Of a stretch of 64,000 nt of DNA, positions 34,092 to 42,909 are shown one piece after another (positions within the stretch are counted from its first letter, which is position 1; each line of letters begins with the position of its first letter). Origin of the DNA: Streptomyces spiroverticillatus (GTDB taxonomy: Bacteria; Actinomycetota; Actinomycetes; Streptomycetales; Streptomycetaceae). Under the pieces are notes generated by a model. The model made no database searches. It was not told where the DNA came from and worked only from the letters and a program-made list of their open reading frames with translations. Location of the stretch: the NCBI GenBank assembly GCA_014650415.1, contig BMUX01000002.1, positions 62,001-126,000 of the forward strand. Direction: 5' to 3'. The position numbers and the translations under genes were made by a program.

Positions 34092-34132
34092 GCAAATCAA
34101 GCAGATTTGCCCGGAAATTACCGGGCAAATCT
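34092..34132. promoter_or_regulatory. 30-bp near-perfect palindrome with an extra half-site upstream of ectABCD
   Basis: Positions 34103-34132 read AGATTTGCCCGG-AAATTA-CCGGGCAAATCT: the 12-bp arms are perfectly complementary, and with the central AATT, 14 of 15 base pairs are symmetrical. A third half-site, GCAAATC at 34092-34098, can pair with GATTTGC (34104-34110) as an alternative hairpin. It lies 118-147 bp before ectA on the minus strand. It is a strong candidate operator for an ectoine-operon regulator; an RNA attenuator is the alternative. Confidence 0.75.
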
Positions 34133-34219
34133 CCTTGCGTGTGGGGTCGGTCACACGTCCGAAACACCTCGGAACCCCCTGCGAAATCTTGGCGTTTAGC
34201 CCTTGGAGGAGCGGGCATA

Positions 34220-34262
34220 AGAAAACGGGAAGCTGCGGTGAATAAGCAGCTTCCCGTTTTCT
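34220..34262 (-). terminator. 17-bp terminator hairpin downstream of the class V aminotransferase
   Basis: A perfect 17-bp stem (AGAAAACGGGAAGCTGC / GCAGCTTCCCGTTTTCT) with a 9-nt loop, 59 bp beyond the stop of the aminotransferase gene at 34321 and before the ectA promoter region. Confidence 0.85.
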
Positions 34263-34320
34263 GTTCGTCGACTGTGAATTTCCGGGATTACCCGTTATCC
34301 CGTCGACAATTATTGGTGAA

Positions 34321-35430
34321 TTATTCGGAGGGCCAGGTTTCCGTCACGGCGGCCCGGGCAGAAGCGATCTCCGTGCCCGGTGCGCCGAGCCGCTCCAGTG
34401 CCCCGGCCAGTGCCTCCAGCGAGGCGAGCACGGCTTCGCGGGTGGCGTCCGCGCCGTAGTGGTTGACCCGGATCATCTCCTTGGCGAGCGCACCGCCGCC
34501 CGCGATCAGCGGCGCGGAGGGGTCGAGGGCGAGGGCCTTCGCGACGACCTCGGAGGCGTCGAGCCCGCCGGTCACCCGCAGCGTGGTGGCGACGGGGGCC
34601 GCGGCCCCGGCTTCGTGCACGAACGGCTCGAGGCCCCCGCCGAGCGCGAGCGCGCCCGCCCGGGTCGCCTCGGCGGCCTTGGCATGCCGCGCCATGACGG
34701 TGTCGAGGCCTTCGGCCTCGATGCGGTCCAGGCAGGCTTCGAGCGCCAGCATCTCCAGCTGCGCGGGGGCGAACATCAGCGCCTTGCGGCCGCCGTCGAT
34801 CCAGCGCGCCTTCCAGTCCAGGAGCGAGAGGTAGGAAGCGCGGGGCGCGTCCGGGTTGGCGGCGAAGCGCTCCCAGGCGCGGGCGCTGACCGAGACGGCG
34901 GAGACCCCGGCGGGGCCGCCCATCGCCTTCTGCGCGCCGATGATGCACAGGTCGACGCCCCACTCGTCGGGGCGCACCGGCTCCGCGCCGACGGAGGCGA
35001 CGGCGTCCAGGTAGAACAACGCACCGTGTGCGCGCACCACTTCGCCGATCTCGGCGACCGGGTTGGTGTTGCCGGTGGCGGCCTCGGCGTGCACCAGGGA
35101 CACGAAGTCGATCTCCGGGTGGGCGGCGAGCGCCTCGCGGACGGCGTCGGCGGTGACCGCCGCGTGGAAGGGCACCGCGAGGTCGTGCACGGTGGCGCCG
35201 CAGTCGCGCAGCCAGTTGCCGAAGGTCTGCCCGTACGGACCGGTGACGATGTTCAGCGCGTGCGAGCCGCGCGGCGCACCGGCGCGGATGCACGCCTCCA
35301 GCGGCAGCAGCGCCTCCCCCTGCATGATCACGACGTCCTGCTCGGTGCCGAGGAAGGCGGCGACCTTGCGGTCGATGCGGGCGACGTCCGCGGCGGTGAG
35401 GGCGGGCAGGTCCAGCAGGCTCAGGGTCAC
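34321..35430 (-). CDS. Class V PLP-dependent aminotransferase (alanine-glyoxylate transaminase-like)
   Basis: A 369-aa fold-type I enzyme. 'IMQGEALLPLEACIRAG', 'NIVTGPYGQTFGNWLRDCGATV', 'SLVHAEAATGNTNPVAEIGEVVRAHGALFYLDAVASVGA', and the PLP lysine in 'DLCIIGAQKAMGGPAGVSAVSVS' near residue 167 match serine/alanine-glyoxylate aminotransferases. The amino donor cannot be predicted. It lies just upstream of the ectoine operon on the same strand but behind its own terminator, and 31 bp downstream of the LysR gene. Confidence 0.87.
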   Translation of the reverse strand: MTLSLLDLPALTAADVARIDRKVAAFLGTEQDVVIMQGEALLPLEACIRAGAPRGSHALNIVTGPYGQTFGNWLRDCGATVHDLAVPFHAAVTADAVREALAAHPEIDFVSLVHAEAATGNTNPVAEIGEVVRAHGALFYLDAVASVGAEPVRPDEWGVDLCIIGAQKAMGGPAGVSAVSVSARAWERFAANPDAPRASYLSLLDWKARWIDGGRKALMFAPAQLEMLALEACLDRIEAEGLDTVMARHAKAAEATRAGALALGGGLEPFVHEAGAAAPVATTLRVTGGLDASEVVAKALALDPSAPLIAGGGALAKEMIRVNHYGADATREAVLASLEALAGALERLGAPGTEIASARAAVTETWPSE

Positions 35431-35461
35431 GGCGGTGCTCTCTTCGGATCAGTGTTCGGCC

Positions 35462-36403
35462 TTACTCGGCCGAGGGTAGCCCCACCCCCGGGGAGGGGCT
35501 CGACGCCCGCCCCTGCTCCCGGGCGAGCCGGGCGACGGCCGTCCGCAGCCACCGGTGCGCCGGGTCGGCGTCCAGGCGCAGGTGCCAGGCCATGCCGTGC
35601 TCCGCCTCGGGCAGGTCGAGCGGGATCTCCAGGACGACCAGCGCCATCTCCCTGGTCGCGTACGGGGCGAACGCGGCCGGCACCAGCGCCAGCACGTCCG
35701 CGCCCAGCGCCATGAAGCAGGCCGCGCTGTACGTCGGCACGGTGGCCAGCACGTCCCGGGCGAGCCCGAGGGCGTGCAGCCGCTCGTCGACGACGCTGTG
35801 CGGGCGGCCGTGCCGGGAGACGGTGACGTGCGGGACGGCGGCGAACTCCTCGACGGTGAGCGGCCGTCGGGCGAAGGGAGCGCCCTCCCTGGCGACCGCC
35901 GCGTAGCCGCCGGTGCCCAGCGGCAGGCTGCGCACGTCCGGCGGCAGCGCGGGCAGCACGCCGACGTCGAGGTCCACCCCGTCGCGCAGGTCGGCGGGGT
36001 CCTCGTCGCCCTCGGGCAGCATGCGCAGCCGTACACCGGGGGCGGCCTCGGCGGCGTACGCGACGAGGTCGGAGCCGATCGACACGCAGAAGCTGTCGCT
36101 GGACCGTATCGTGAACTCCCGTTGCAGTGAGGCTAGTTCGAGCGGCTGCGGCGGCTGGAGCGCCATCGAGGCGGCCTCCAGCGCGGCCCGTACGCCCGGC
36201 CGCATGGCCTCGGCTGCGGGGGTCGGCACGAGACCGCGCCCGGCCGGTACGAGGAGGGGGTCGCCGACCACCCGGCGCAGCCGTCCCAGGGTGCGGCTCA
36301 TCGCGGAGGCGGAGACGCGCATCTCGGCTGCGGCCCCGGCGACACTGCCGGTGCGCAGGAGGGCGTCCAGGGCGGGAAGGAGGTTCAGATCCGGGAGCTG
36401 CAT
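35462..36403 (-). CDS. LysR family transcriptional regulator
   Basis: A 313-aa regulator with an N-terminal winged HTH ('LLPALDALLRTGSVAGAAAEMRVSASAMSRTLGRLRRVVGDPLLVPAGRGLVPTP', residues ~8-65) and a periplasmic-binding-like effector domain. The HTH resembles the NodD/SyrM-type subgroup. It is divergent from an MFS exporter gene with 121 bp between starts, so it probably controls that transporter; it may also be co-transcribed with the class V aminotransferase downstream. ATG 36403 gives the conserved 'MQLPDLNLLPAL'. Confidence 0.88.
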   Translation of the reverse strand: MQLPDLNLLPALDALLRTGSVAGAAAEMRVSASAMSRTLGRLRRVVGDPLLVPAGRGLVPTPAAEAMRPGVRAALEAASMALQPPQPLELASLQREFTIRSSDSFCVSIGSDLVAYAAEAAPGVRLRMLPEGDEDPADLRDGVDLDVGVLPALPPDVRSLPLGTGGYAAVAREGAPFARRPLTVEEFAAVPHVTVSRHGRPHSVVDERLHALGLARDVLATVPTYSAACFMALGADVLALVPAAFAPYATREMALVVLEIPLDLPEAEHGMAWHLRLDADPAHRWLRTAVARLAREQGRASSPSPGVGLPSAE

Positions 36404-36524
36404 GGAACGCAATCCTAGATTGACGATTCGGAACTTGTGGTCAGCATTGGCCGGGGCCGACGATGGACACCTCCCGGCGGCCGCGGGGACCCATCCACTC
36501 CACCCACCCTCCCCTCGGAGAGTC

Positions 36525-37934
36525 ATGATCGACGCACGTCAACGCAGCATCGCGCTGCTCGTCGCGGGCTGTTTCTTCATGGAGAACCTGGACGGCACCC
36601 TGGTGTCGACCGCCGCCCCCGACATCGCCGCGTCCCTGCACACCACCCCTGCCTCCGTCGGCCTCCTCGTCACCTCCTACTTCGTGACGCTGGCCGTCCT
36701 CATACCGCTCAGCGGCTGGCTGACCGCGCGCCTGGGCACGCGGCGGGTGCTGCTGGGCGCCATCACCGTCTTCACGCTCGCCTCGCTGGGCTGCGCCCTG
36801 GCCACGGACGTCGGCCAGATCGTCGCGCTGCGGGTCCTCCAGGGGGCGGGCGGCGCGATGATGGTGCCGGTCGGCCGCCTGGTGGTGCTGGGCGGGGCGG
36901 CCAAGCCCGACATACCGCGCCTGGTGGCGTTCATCGTGTGGCCGGCGCTCGTCGCGCCGGTGATCGCCCCGCTGCTGGGCGGGCTGCTGACGACGTACGC
37001 GAACTGGCGCTGGCTCTTCCTGATCAACATCCCGCTCGGGCTGCTGGCCCTGCTGGTCACCCGCCGTCTGATCCCGGCCGGGAAGCGCGGCACTCCCCCG
37101 CCGCTGGACCTCGTCGGCACGGTGCTGATCTGCGCGGGGCTGGGCGGGATCACCTGGGCGGCGCACTTGGTGTCGGAGCCGGTGCAGGCCTGGGGCGTGA
37201 TCGCGGCCGTGACGGCGGTCTCGGCGCTCGCGCTGGCGGTGTCGGTACGTCATCTGCTGCGCACCCCGCACCCCCTGATGGACCTGCGCACCCTGCGCGT
37301 CACCACCTTCCGGGCGTCGGTGACGGGCGGTTCGCTCTTCTGGATCGTGGTCGGGGCGATCCCCTTCCTGCTCCCGCTGCTCTTCCAGGACGCGTTCGGC
37401 TGGAGTGCGGTGAAGTCGGGGGCGGTGGTGCTGTTCGTGTTCGTCGGCAACATCGGGATCAAGCCCGCGACGACGTGGCTGCTGCACCGCTTCGGCTTCC
37501 GGAGGCTGCTGCTGGTGGCGACGGTCGGGCTGGCGGCGACATCGGTGGCCTGCGGTTTCCTGACGGCGGACACACCGGTCGCGGTGATCGCGGCGCTCGC
37601 GGTGCTCAGCGGGGCGGCCCGCTCGCTGGGCCTCACCTGCTACATCACCATCTCCTTCGGCGACGTGCCGCCGGAGCAGATGCGGGACGCCAACACCCTT
37701 TCCGCGACGAGTCAGCAGCTGATGGCGGGGCTCGGCGTCGCGGTCGGCGTGATGGCGCTGCGGGCGGGCGGCGCGGTGAGCGCCGGGGCGGCGTACCCGA
37801 TCGCCTTCGGGCTGCTCGCCCTGGTGGCACTGGCCGCGACGGCGGGCGCGCTGCGGCTGCGCGGGGACTCGGGGCGGGCGGTGCTGGGCGGGCGCGACTC
37901 CGGGCGCACGCAGACCGCCGTCGCGGCCGACTGA
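36525..37934 (+). CDS. MFS multidrug-type exporter (DHA2-like)
   Basis: A 469-aa protein with about 14 membrane helices. 'ENLDGTLVSTAAPDIAASL' (helix 1 motif D1), 'GWLTARLGTRRVLLGAITVF' (motif A) and 'LRVLQGAGGAMMVPVGRLVVL' (motif B) with 'APVIAPLLGGLLTTYANWRWLFLINIPLGLLALLV' (motif C) are typical of EmrB/QacA-type drug:H+ antiporters. ATG 36525 follows CGGAGAG. The divergent LysR gene is the likely regulator. Confidence 0.9.
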   Translation: MIDARQRSIALLVAGCFFMENLDGTLVSTAAPDIAASLHTTPASVGLLVTSYFVTLAVLIPLSGWLTARLGTRRVLLGAITVFTLASLGCALATDVGQIVALRVLQGAGGAMMVPVGRLVVLGGAAKPDIPRLVAFIVWPALVAPVIAPLLGGLLTTYANWRWLFLINIPLGLLALLVTRRLIPAGKRGTPPPLDLVGTVLICAGLGGITWAAHLVSEPVQAWGVIAAVTAVSALALAVSVRHLLRTPHPLMDLRTLRVTTFRASVTGGSLFWIVVGAIPFLLPLLFQDAFGWSAVKSGAVVLFVFVGNIGIKPATTWLLHRFGFRRLLLVATVGLAATSVACGFLTADTPVAVIAALAVLSGAARSLGLTCYITISFGDVPPEQMRDANTLSATSQQLMAGLGVAVGVMALRAGGAVSAGAAYPIAFGLLALVALAATAGALRLRGDSGRAVLGGRDSGRTQTAVAAD

Positions 37935-37963
37935 GGCCGCATCCGGCCTCGTACAGTGCTGGA

Positions 37964-39061
37964 ATGAGCGATCACAAGGTGCTGCACGTGAAGGGCCGGG
38001 TGCTGGTCGGGCCCGAGGACGTACGGGACGAACTGTGGGCCGTGGACGGCCGCATCACGTACGAACGCCCGCCTGGTGCAGGGGAGTTGACCACCCTGGA
38101 GGGCTGGGCGATGCCCGGTCTGGTCGACGCGCACTGCCATGTCGGGCTCGACGGGCACGGGGCGGTGGACGCCGAGACGAGCGAGAAGCAGGCCCTCACC
38201 GACCGGGACGCGGGGACGCTGCTGATCCGGGACGCCGGGTCGGCGGCGGACACCCGCTGGATCGACGACCGGGACGACCTCCCGAAGATCGTCCGGGCGG
38301 GCCGGCACATCGCCCGCACCCGCCGCTACATCCGCAACTACGCGCACGAGATCGAGCCCGGGGACCTGGTGGCGTACGTGGCGGCCGAGGCGCGGCGCAG
38401 CGACGGCTGGGTGAAGCTGGTCGGCGACTGGATCGACCGTGAGGCGGGCGACCTCACCCCGTGCTGGCCGCGCGGCGAAGTGGAGGCGGCGATTACGGAG
38501 GCGCACCGGCTGGGGGCACGGGTCACGGCCCACTGCTTCGCCGAGGACTCCCTCCGCGACCTCGTGGAGGCCGGGATCGACTGCATCGAGCACGCGACGG
38601 GCCTGACCGAGGACACCATCCCCCTCTTCGCCGAACGCGGCGTCGCCATCGTCCCGACCCTCGTCAACATCGCCACCTTCCCGCACCTCGCGGACGGCGG
38701 CGAGGCGAAGTTTCCGCGCTGGTCGGCGCACATGCGGGAGCTGCACGCCCGCCGGTACGACACGGTGCGCGCGGCGTACGACGCGGGCATCCCGATCTTC
38801 GTCGGCACGGACGCGGGCGGCTCCCTGGCGCACGGTCTGGTGGCGGAGGAGGTCGCCGAACTGCTCAAGGCGGGCATCCCGGCCCGGGACGCGCTGGACG
38901 CGACGGCGTGGGGCGCGCGGGAGTGGCTGGGCCGGCCGGGGCTGGTGGAGGGTGCTCCGGCGGACCTGGTGGTGTACGAGGCGGATCCGCGGGCCGACGT
39001 ACGGGTGCTGGGGGCGCCGCGGCACGTGGTGGTGAACGGGCGGGTGGTGTCGGGGCGTTGA
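37964..39061 (+). CDS. Amidohydrolase (imidazolonepropionase-like)
   Basis: A 365-aa metal-dependent hydrolase. 'GWAMPGLVDAHCHVGLD' holds the HxH metal ligands (near residues 59-61), 'VKLVGDW' the Lys position, 'VTAHCFAED' and 'CIEHATGLT' the next two His ligands and 'IFVGTDAGGSLAHG' the catalytic Asp. The C-terminus 'LVEGAPADLVVYEADPRADVRVLGAPRHVVVNGRVV' is the usual composite domain. Substrate unknown. It starts 29 bp after the MFS gene and could share its message. Confidence 0.88.
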   Translation: MSDHKVLHVKGRVLVGPEDVRDELWAVDGRITYERPPGAGELTTLEGWAMPGLVDAHCHVGLDGHGAVDAETSEKQALTDRDAGTLLIRDAGSAADTRWIDDRDDLPKIVRAGRHIARTRRYIRNYAHEIEPGDLVAYVAAEARRSDGWVKLVGDWIDREAGDLTPCWPRGEVEAAITEAHRLGARVTAHCFAEDSLRDLVEAGIDCIEHATGLTEDTIPLFAERGVAIVPTLVNIATFPHLADGGEAKFPRWSAHMRELHARRYDTVRAAYDAGIPIFVGTDAGGSLAHGLVAEEVAELLKAGIPARDALDATAWGAREWLGRPGLVEGAPADLVVYEADPRADVRVLGAPRHVVVNGRVVSGR

Positions 39062-39248
39062 CGCGAGGGGGCCGTCGCCGTCATGCGTCTCCCCGCGCGC
39101 TCCCCCGACCGGGCGAACGATCACCCCCGGAAACGAACCCCCTTCCGCGAGAAGGGGAACACACTCCCGAAAACCACCCCTTGGAGTGAACTAACCCTCC
39201 GCGCCCCCTCATTCACTCTCGGTGCGTAAGGATTCCCCTGTCTCGGTC

Positions 39249-39301
39249 GCCCGACCGCGGCCGCCACGGTGTCCCCCGTGACGGACGGCCGCGGGTCGGG
39301 C
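39249..39301 (+). terminator. Two-tier hairpin after the amidohydrolase gene
   Basis: A 15-bp outer stem with one bulged G (arms 39249-39263 and 39286-39301) encloses a second hairpin, CACGG/CCGTG. It lies 188 bp after the amidohydrolase stop and just upstream of the LAETG gene, so it could be a terminator or part of the latter's leader. Confidence 0.55.
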
Positions 39302-39342
39302 GGCGTCATTCACGCATGTTCCATTTGTGGGGGTCCACCGCT

Positions 39343-40224
39343 TTGAACAGCTCTCTCTTTCGCATGCCCGCACTCGCTCAGGCCGCCGGGGCGTTGACGC
39401 TGCTGGCCCTGGCCGCAGGCCCGGCACAGGCCACCGGCACCCCTTCCGAGAAGGGGACGGCACAGGCGTCGGTCCTGACGGCGGGCCTGGACGTGTCCCT
39501 GCTCAACAAGACGCTGAACGTGCCGGTGAAGACCTCCCTCAACGAGGTGACGGCCCCCGGGACCGCCTCGCGGACGGCGCTGACGGTGACGGTGGACGGC
39601 GTCGACAAGGGGCAGCCGGTGTCGATGCTGCGGGCGGACGTGGCGACGGCGAAGGCGGACGTGCGGGCGGAACGGGCGGAGGCGCACGCGGAGTTGGCAC
39701 GGGCGAAGGTCCACGTGCCGGGCCTGCCCCTGCTCTCGCTGATCGAGGTCGAGAACGTGACCTCCCGGTCGGTGTGCGTGGCGGGGGCGCGCCCGGAGGC
39801 GGAGGCGAACGCGCTGGGCCGGGTGACGGTGCTCGGGAAGCGGGTGACGCTGACGGCGGGCGGCCCGACCCGGGTGCGGGTTCCGGCGGTGGGCGAGGTG
39901 ACCCTCACCCTCTCCAAGACGCACACGACGACACGGAAGGCGGCTGCGGCGGCGCTGGAGCTGAAGGTGTCGGTGAACCCGCTGAAGCTGAACGTGGCGG
40001 AGGTGGAGGGCCTGGTGACCCTGGCCTCCACCGCGTGCACGGTCCCGGACGTCCAGACCCTGAAGCAACCGGCACCGGCCGCCCCCCGACCGCAGACGGT
40101 GACGGCGGACCCGGTCAACCTGGCCGAGACGGGCGGCAGTTCGGCGACGCCGTACCTGGTGGGCGGCGGGGTGCTGTTGCTGGCGGTGGGCGGGGTGGCG
40201 GTGGCCCGCGGCAGGAGGGCGTAA
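39343..40224 (+). CDS. SCO1860-family secreted LAETG-anchored cell-wall protein
   Basis: A 293-aa exported protein. A signal peptide (residues ~1-31, cleavage near 'AGPAQA') is followed by a domain rich in short beta strands and by a helical Ala/Glu stretch ('VATAKADVRAERAEAHAELARAKV'). Near residue 260 is the class E sortase motif LAETG, then a hydrophobic helix and an RGRRA tail. Sortase E would therefore link it to peptidoglycan. The TTG at 39343 (L-NSSLFRMPA) resembles the family N-terminus and has GGGGG upstream; an ATG at 39316 would add nine residues. Function unknown; surface display is firm. Confidence 0.85.
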   Translation: MNSSLFRMPALAQAAGALTLLALAAGPAQATGTPSEKGTAQASVLTAGLDVSLLNKTLNVPVKTSLNEVTAPGTASRTALTVTVDGVDKGQPVSMLRADVATAKADVRAERAEAHAELARAKVHVPGLPLLSLIEVENVTSRSVCVAGARPEAEANALGRVTVLGKRVTLTAGGPTRVRVPAVGEVTLTLSKTHTTTRKAAAAALELKVSVNPLKLNVAEVEGLVTLASTACTVPDVQTLKQPAPAAPRPQTVTADPVNLAETGGSSATPYLVGGGVLLLAVGGVAVARGRRA

Positions 40225-40230
40225 TGGACC

Positions 40231-40266
40231 GCCCCCTGGGGCGGCGGGCCCGCCGCCCCAGGGGGC
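40231..40266. terminator. 16-bp bidirectional terminator hairpin overlapping an aminotransferase stop codon
   Basis: A perfect 16-bp stem (GCCCCCTGGGGCGGCG / CGCCGCCCCAGGGGGC) with loop GGCC. It lies 6 bp after the LAETG gene's stop, and its right end overlaps the last base of the convergent aminotransferase gene's stop codon. Confidence 0.85.
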
Positions 40267-41342
40267 TAGCCCAGGACGGACAGCACCCGGTCCGCGTCCG
40301 CCGACGAGTTGTACAGGTGGAAGGACACCCGCAGGTTCCCCGCCCGGGAGGACACCCGGATGCCCGCCCCCTCCAGTGCGGCCGCCCGGTCGCCCAGGCC
40401 GGGCACGGCCACGATGGCGGAGCCGGGTGCCGCCACCGGGGCGTGCCCCAACTCCCGCAGGCCGGACCGGAGTCGGTCCGCGAGCGAGACGTTGTGGGCC
40501 CGGACGGCCTCGATCCCGAGCGACTCCACGAGGGCCAGCGACTCCACCGCCCCCTGGTAGCAGAGGAAGGGCGCCGACGTGTCGTACCGCCGCGCGGAAC
40601 GGGCCAGTTCCGCGATCGGCCCGTACGTGCTGCCCCAGATGTCCTCCGCCGCCGACCACCCGGCCTGGATCGGCGGCGTGACCTCCTGGGCCTCCTCCGA
40701 GACGGTCAGGAAGGACGTCCCGCGCGGGCACATCAGGTACTTGTACGCCGCCGAGACGGTGTAGTCGTACGCCCCGGCGTCCACCGCCAGCCACCCGGCC
40801 GCTTGGGACAGGTCGGCCAGCGTGCGCGCCCCGTGCGCGGCGGCGGCCGCCCGTACCGCCGTGTCGTCGGCGAGCCGCCCGTCGGCGGACTGCACGACGG
40901 CCCACGCCACCAGCGCCGTCTCCGGCCGCACCTCCGCCGCGAGGTCGTCGAGCGGCACGCAGCGCACCTTGAGGTCGGGCCGTACGACGAAGGGCTGCAC
41001 GAGTGAGGAGAACTCGCCCTCGGGGAGCAGGACTTCGGACCCCGGCGCCAGGGCCGCCGCCACCACCGAGGTCTGCGACGCGACCGACGTGCCGACGGCG
41101 ACCCGGTCCGCCGCGATGCCGACCAGCCGCCCGTAGGCGGCCCGGGAGAGGTCGAAGGTCTCGTACGTGCCCGCGTCGGGCCGCACCCCGAGGGCGCTCT
41201 GCTCGGCGAGCGTGGTGACGGCCTCGACGGTGCGGCGCGGCAGGAGCCCGTACGAGGAGGTGTTCAGATACGTGCCTTCGGGCGCGAACTCTCCCGGAGC
41301 GAGCGCGGAGGCGGCGGAATCGGGACGGGGAGTGGAGGTCAT
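40266..41342 (-). CDS. Class V-fold PLP-dependent aminotransferase/desulfurase-like enzyme
   Basis: A 358-aa enzyme. 'TYLNTSSYGLLPRRTVEAV', 'VGTSVASQTSVVAAALAPGSEVLLPEGEFSSLVQPF', 'TLADLSQAAGWLAVDAGAYDYTVSAAYKYLMCPRGTSFL' with the PLP lysine near residue 203, and 'GIRVSSRAGNLRVSFHLYNSSADADRVL' resemble isopenicillin-N epimerase and kynureninase/cysteine desulfurase-like enzymes. No Cys loop of a true desulfurase is seen. Specific reaction unknown. ATG at 41342. Confidence 0.87.
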   Translation of the reverse strand: MTSTPRPDSAASALAPGEFAPEGTYLNTSSYGLLPRRTVEAVTTLAEQSALGVRPDAGTYETFDLSRAAYGRLVGIAADRVAVGTSVASQTSVVAAALAPGSEVLLPEGEFSSLVQPFVVRPDLKVRCVPLDDLAAEVRPETALVAWAVVQSADGRLADDTAVRAAAAAHGARTLADLSQAAGWLAVDAGAYDYTVSAAYKYLMCPRGTSFLTVSEEAQEVTPPIQAGWSAAEDIWGSTYGPIAELARSARRYDTSAPFLCYQGAVESLALVESLGIEAVRAHNVSLADRLRSGLRELGHAPVAAPGSAIVAVPGLGDRAAALEGAGIRVSSRAGNLRVSFHLYNSSADADRVLSVLG

Positions 41343-41431
41343 ACGGGCACTCTGCCCGGCCCTCAGCTCCCCGTCCACAGCGTTTCGCGGGCCGGACCCT
41401 CCTGGATCCCGCCCGGCCAACACGCCACCGC

Positions 41432-42157
41432 TCAGGAGCAGTTGCCGTCCACGTCGCAGGTCTCGCCGTCGGCCGCCGTCGCCACCTGCACCAGCGGCGA
41501 CCGCCCCTGCCACGCCTGCTCCAGCGCCTGCGTGAAGACCTCGGCGGGCTGCCCGCCGGAGACCCCGTAGCGGCGGTCGAAGACGAAGAAGGGCACACCG
41601 TTGGCGCCCAGCTCGGCGGCCTCGCGCTCGTCGGCGCGCACCGCGTCGGCGTACGCGGTCGGATCGGCCAGCACCGCGCGCACCTCCGCCTCCTCAAGGC
41701 CCGCCCGTACCGCGATGCCCACCAGCACCTCGTCGTCGAAGACGGACGCGGTCTCGGCGAAGTTGGTGCGGTAGGCGAGGTCGAGCAGCTCGCTCTGGAG
41801 GCCGCGCTCCTTGGCGAGGTGCAGGACGCGGTGGATGTCGAAGGTGGAGCCGCTGTCGCGGCCCTCGGTGACGTACGCCAGGCCCTCGGCGTGCGCGTTG
41901 GAGGCGACGGTCTCCTCCATGGCGCGCACCTGCTCGGGCGTACGGCCGTACTTCTTCGCCAGCATGTCGACGACCTGCTCGACGTCGCCCTTGGCACGGT
42001 TCGGGTCGAGCTCGAAGGAGCGGTGGACGACCTCGACGCCGTCCCGGTGCGCGAAGGCTTCGAGGCCCTTCTCGAAGCGGGCCTTGCCGACGTAGCACCA
42101 GGGGCACGCCACGTCGGACCAGATCTCGACGCGCAGGGGGGCGGCGGGGGTCGTCAT
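41432..42157 (-). CDS. DsbA family oxidoreductase (FrnE-like)
   Basis: A 241-aa cytosolic thioredoxin-fold protein with active site CPWC at residues 18-21 ('IWSDVACPWCYVGKARFEKGL'). The helical insertion contains 'KYGRTPEQVRAMEETVASNAHAEGLAY' and the cis-Pro loop 'LGANGVPFFVFDRRYGVSGGQPAEVF'. FrnE-type proteins act as disulfide isomerases or in polyketide synthesis. Two further Cys at the very C-terminus ('ETCDVDGNCS') may form a redox pair or bind metal. ATG at 42157. Confidence 0.9.
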   Translation of the reverse strand: MTTPAAPLRVEIWSDVACPWCYVGKARFEKGLEAFAHRDGVEVVHRSFELDPNRAKGDVEQVVDMLAKKYGRTPEQVRAMEETVASNAHAEGLAYVTEGRDSGSTFDIHRVLHLAKERGLQSELLDLAYRTNFAETASVFDDEVLVGIAVRAGLEEAEVRAVLADPTAYADAVRADEREAAELGANGVPFFVFDRRYGVSGGQPAEVFTQALEQAWQGRSPLVQVATAADGETCDVDGNCS

Positions 42158-42300
42158 GTTCTTCTTCTCCAGGTCTCATACAAGTACAAGCGTCAACAAC
42201 AGGGGCAACCCCCGCGCCGCCGTCCGCATTCCCGCCCCGTCCGCTCTCGCGTTCGATAGCCTGCGGGACCCGCCCGCCCCGCACCGCCCGGAGGACCACC

Positions 42301-42819
42301 ATGCTCCCCTCGAACCCCGAGTCGACGGACCTGCGGATCTCCCTGCGCGAGGTCCGGGACGGCGACCTCCCCGTCTTCTTCCGGCAGACGAACGACGCCG
42401 TCGCCCTCGACATGGCCGCCTTCACCGCCGAGGACCCGGCCGACCGCGAGCACTTCGCGACGCACTGGCGGCGGATCCGCAACGACCCGCAGGTGGTCGT
42501 CCGGACCGTGGTCGGCCGCACGGCGGACGGCGAGGAGGTGGTGGTCGGGAACGCGGCCGTGTTCGGGCCGCCCCGGGAGCGGGAGATCACCTACTGGATC
42601 GGCCGGGAGCACTGGGGCCACGGCCTGGCCACCCGTGCGCTGCGGGCGCTGCTCGACCTGGTGCCGGACCGGCCGCTGTACGGGCGGGCGGCGGCGGACA
42701 ACACCGCTTCGATCCGGGTGATGGAGAAGTGCGGGTTCGTGCTCTCGCACCGGGAGAAGGGGTACGCGAACGCGCGCGGCGTGGAGATCACGGAGGCCGT
42801 CCTTCGGCTCGACGCGTAG
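42301..42819 (+). CDS. GNAT family N-acetyltransferase (RimJ/RimL type)
   Basis: A 172-aa acetyltransferase: 'LRISLREVRDGDLPVFFRQTND', 'ITYWIGREHWGHGLATRALRALLDLV' with the acetyl-CoA pyrophosphate loop, and 'YGRAAADNTASIRVMEKCGFVLSHREKGYANARGVEITEAVLRLD'. The last motif is typical of RimJ/RimL and spermidine/ribosomal-protein-type transferases. Substrate unknown. Confidence 0.88.
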   Translation: MLPSNPESTDLRISLREVRDGDLPVFFRQTNDAVALDMAAFTAEDPADREHFATHWRRIRNDPQVVVRTVVGRTADGEEVVVGNAAVFGPPREREITYWIGREHWGHGLATRALRALLDLVPDRPLYGRAAADNTASIRVMEKCGFVLSHREKGYANARGVEITEAVLRLDA

Positions 42820-42909
42820 GTACCGCCCGCCGCCCCCTCCCCCACGCGGCGGAGGCGGTTCGGCCACGAGCAGGACGTACGCGAGCGTCCCGAGCGGCAG
42901 CGTGGAGGC

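Larger units (their letters stand above)
33986..34320. other. ectA upstream intergenic region
   Basis: A 335-bp stretch between ectA and the downstream-reading aminotransferase (both minus strand). Besides the palindrome at 34092-34132 and the terminator at 34220-34262 it holds an AT-rich leader (33986-34030) with runs of A/T uncommon in this genome. No gene is supported. Confidence 0.65.
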
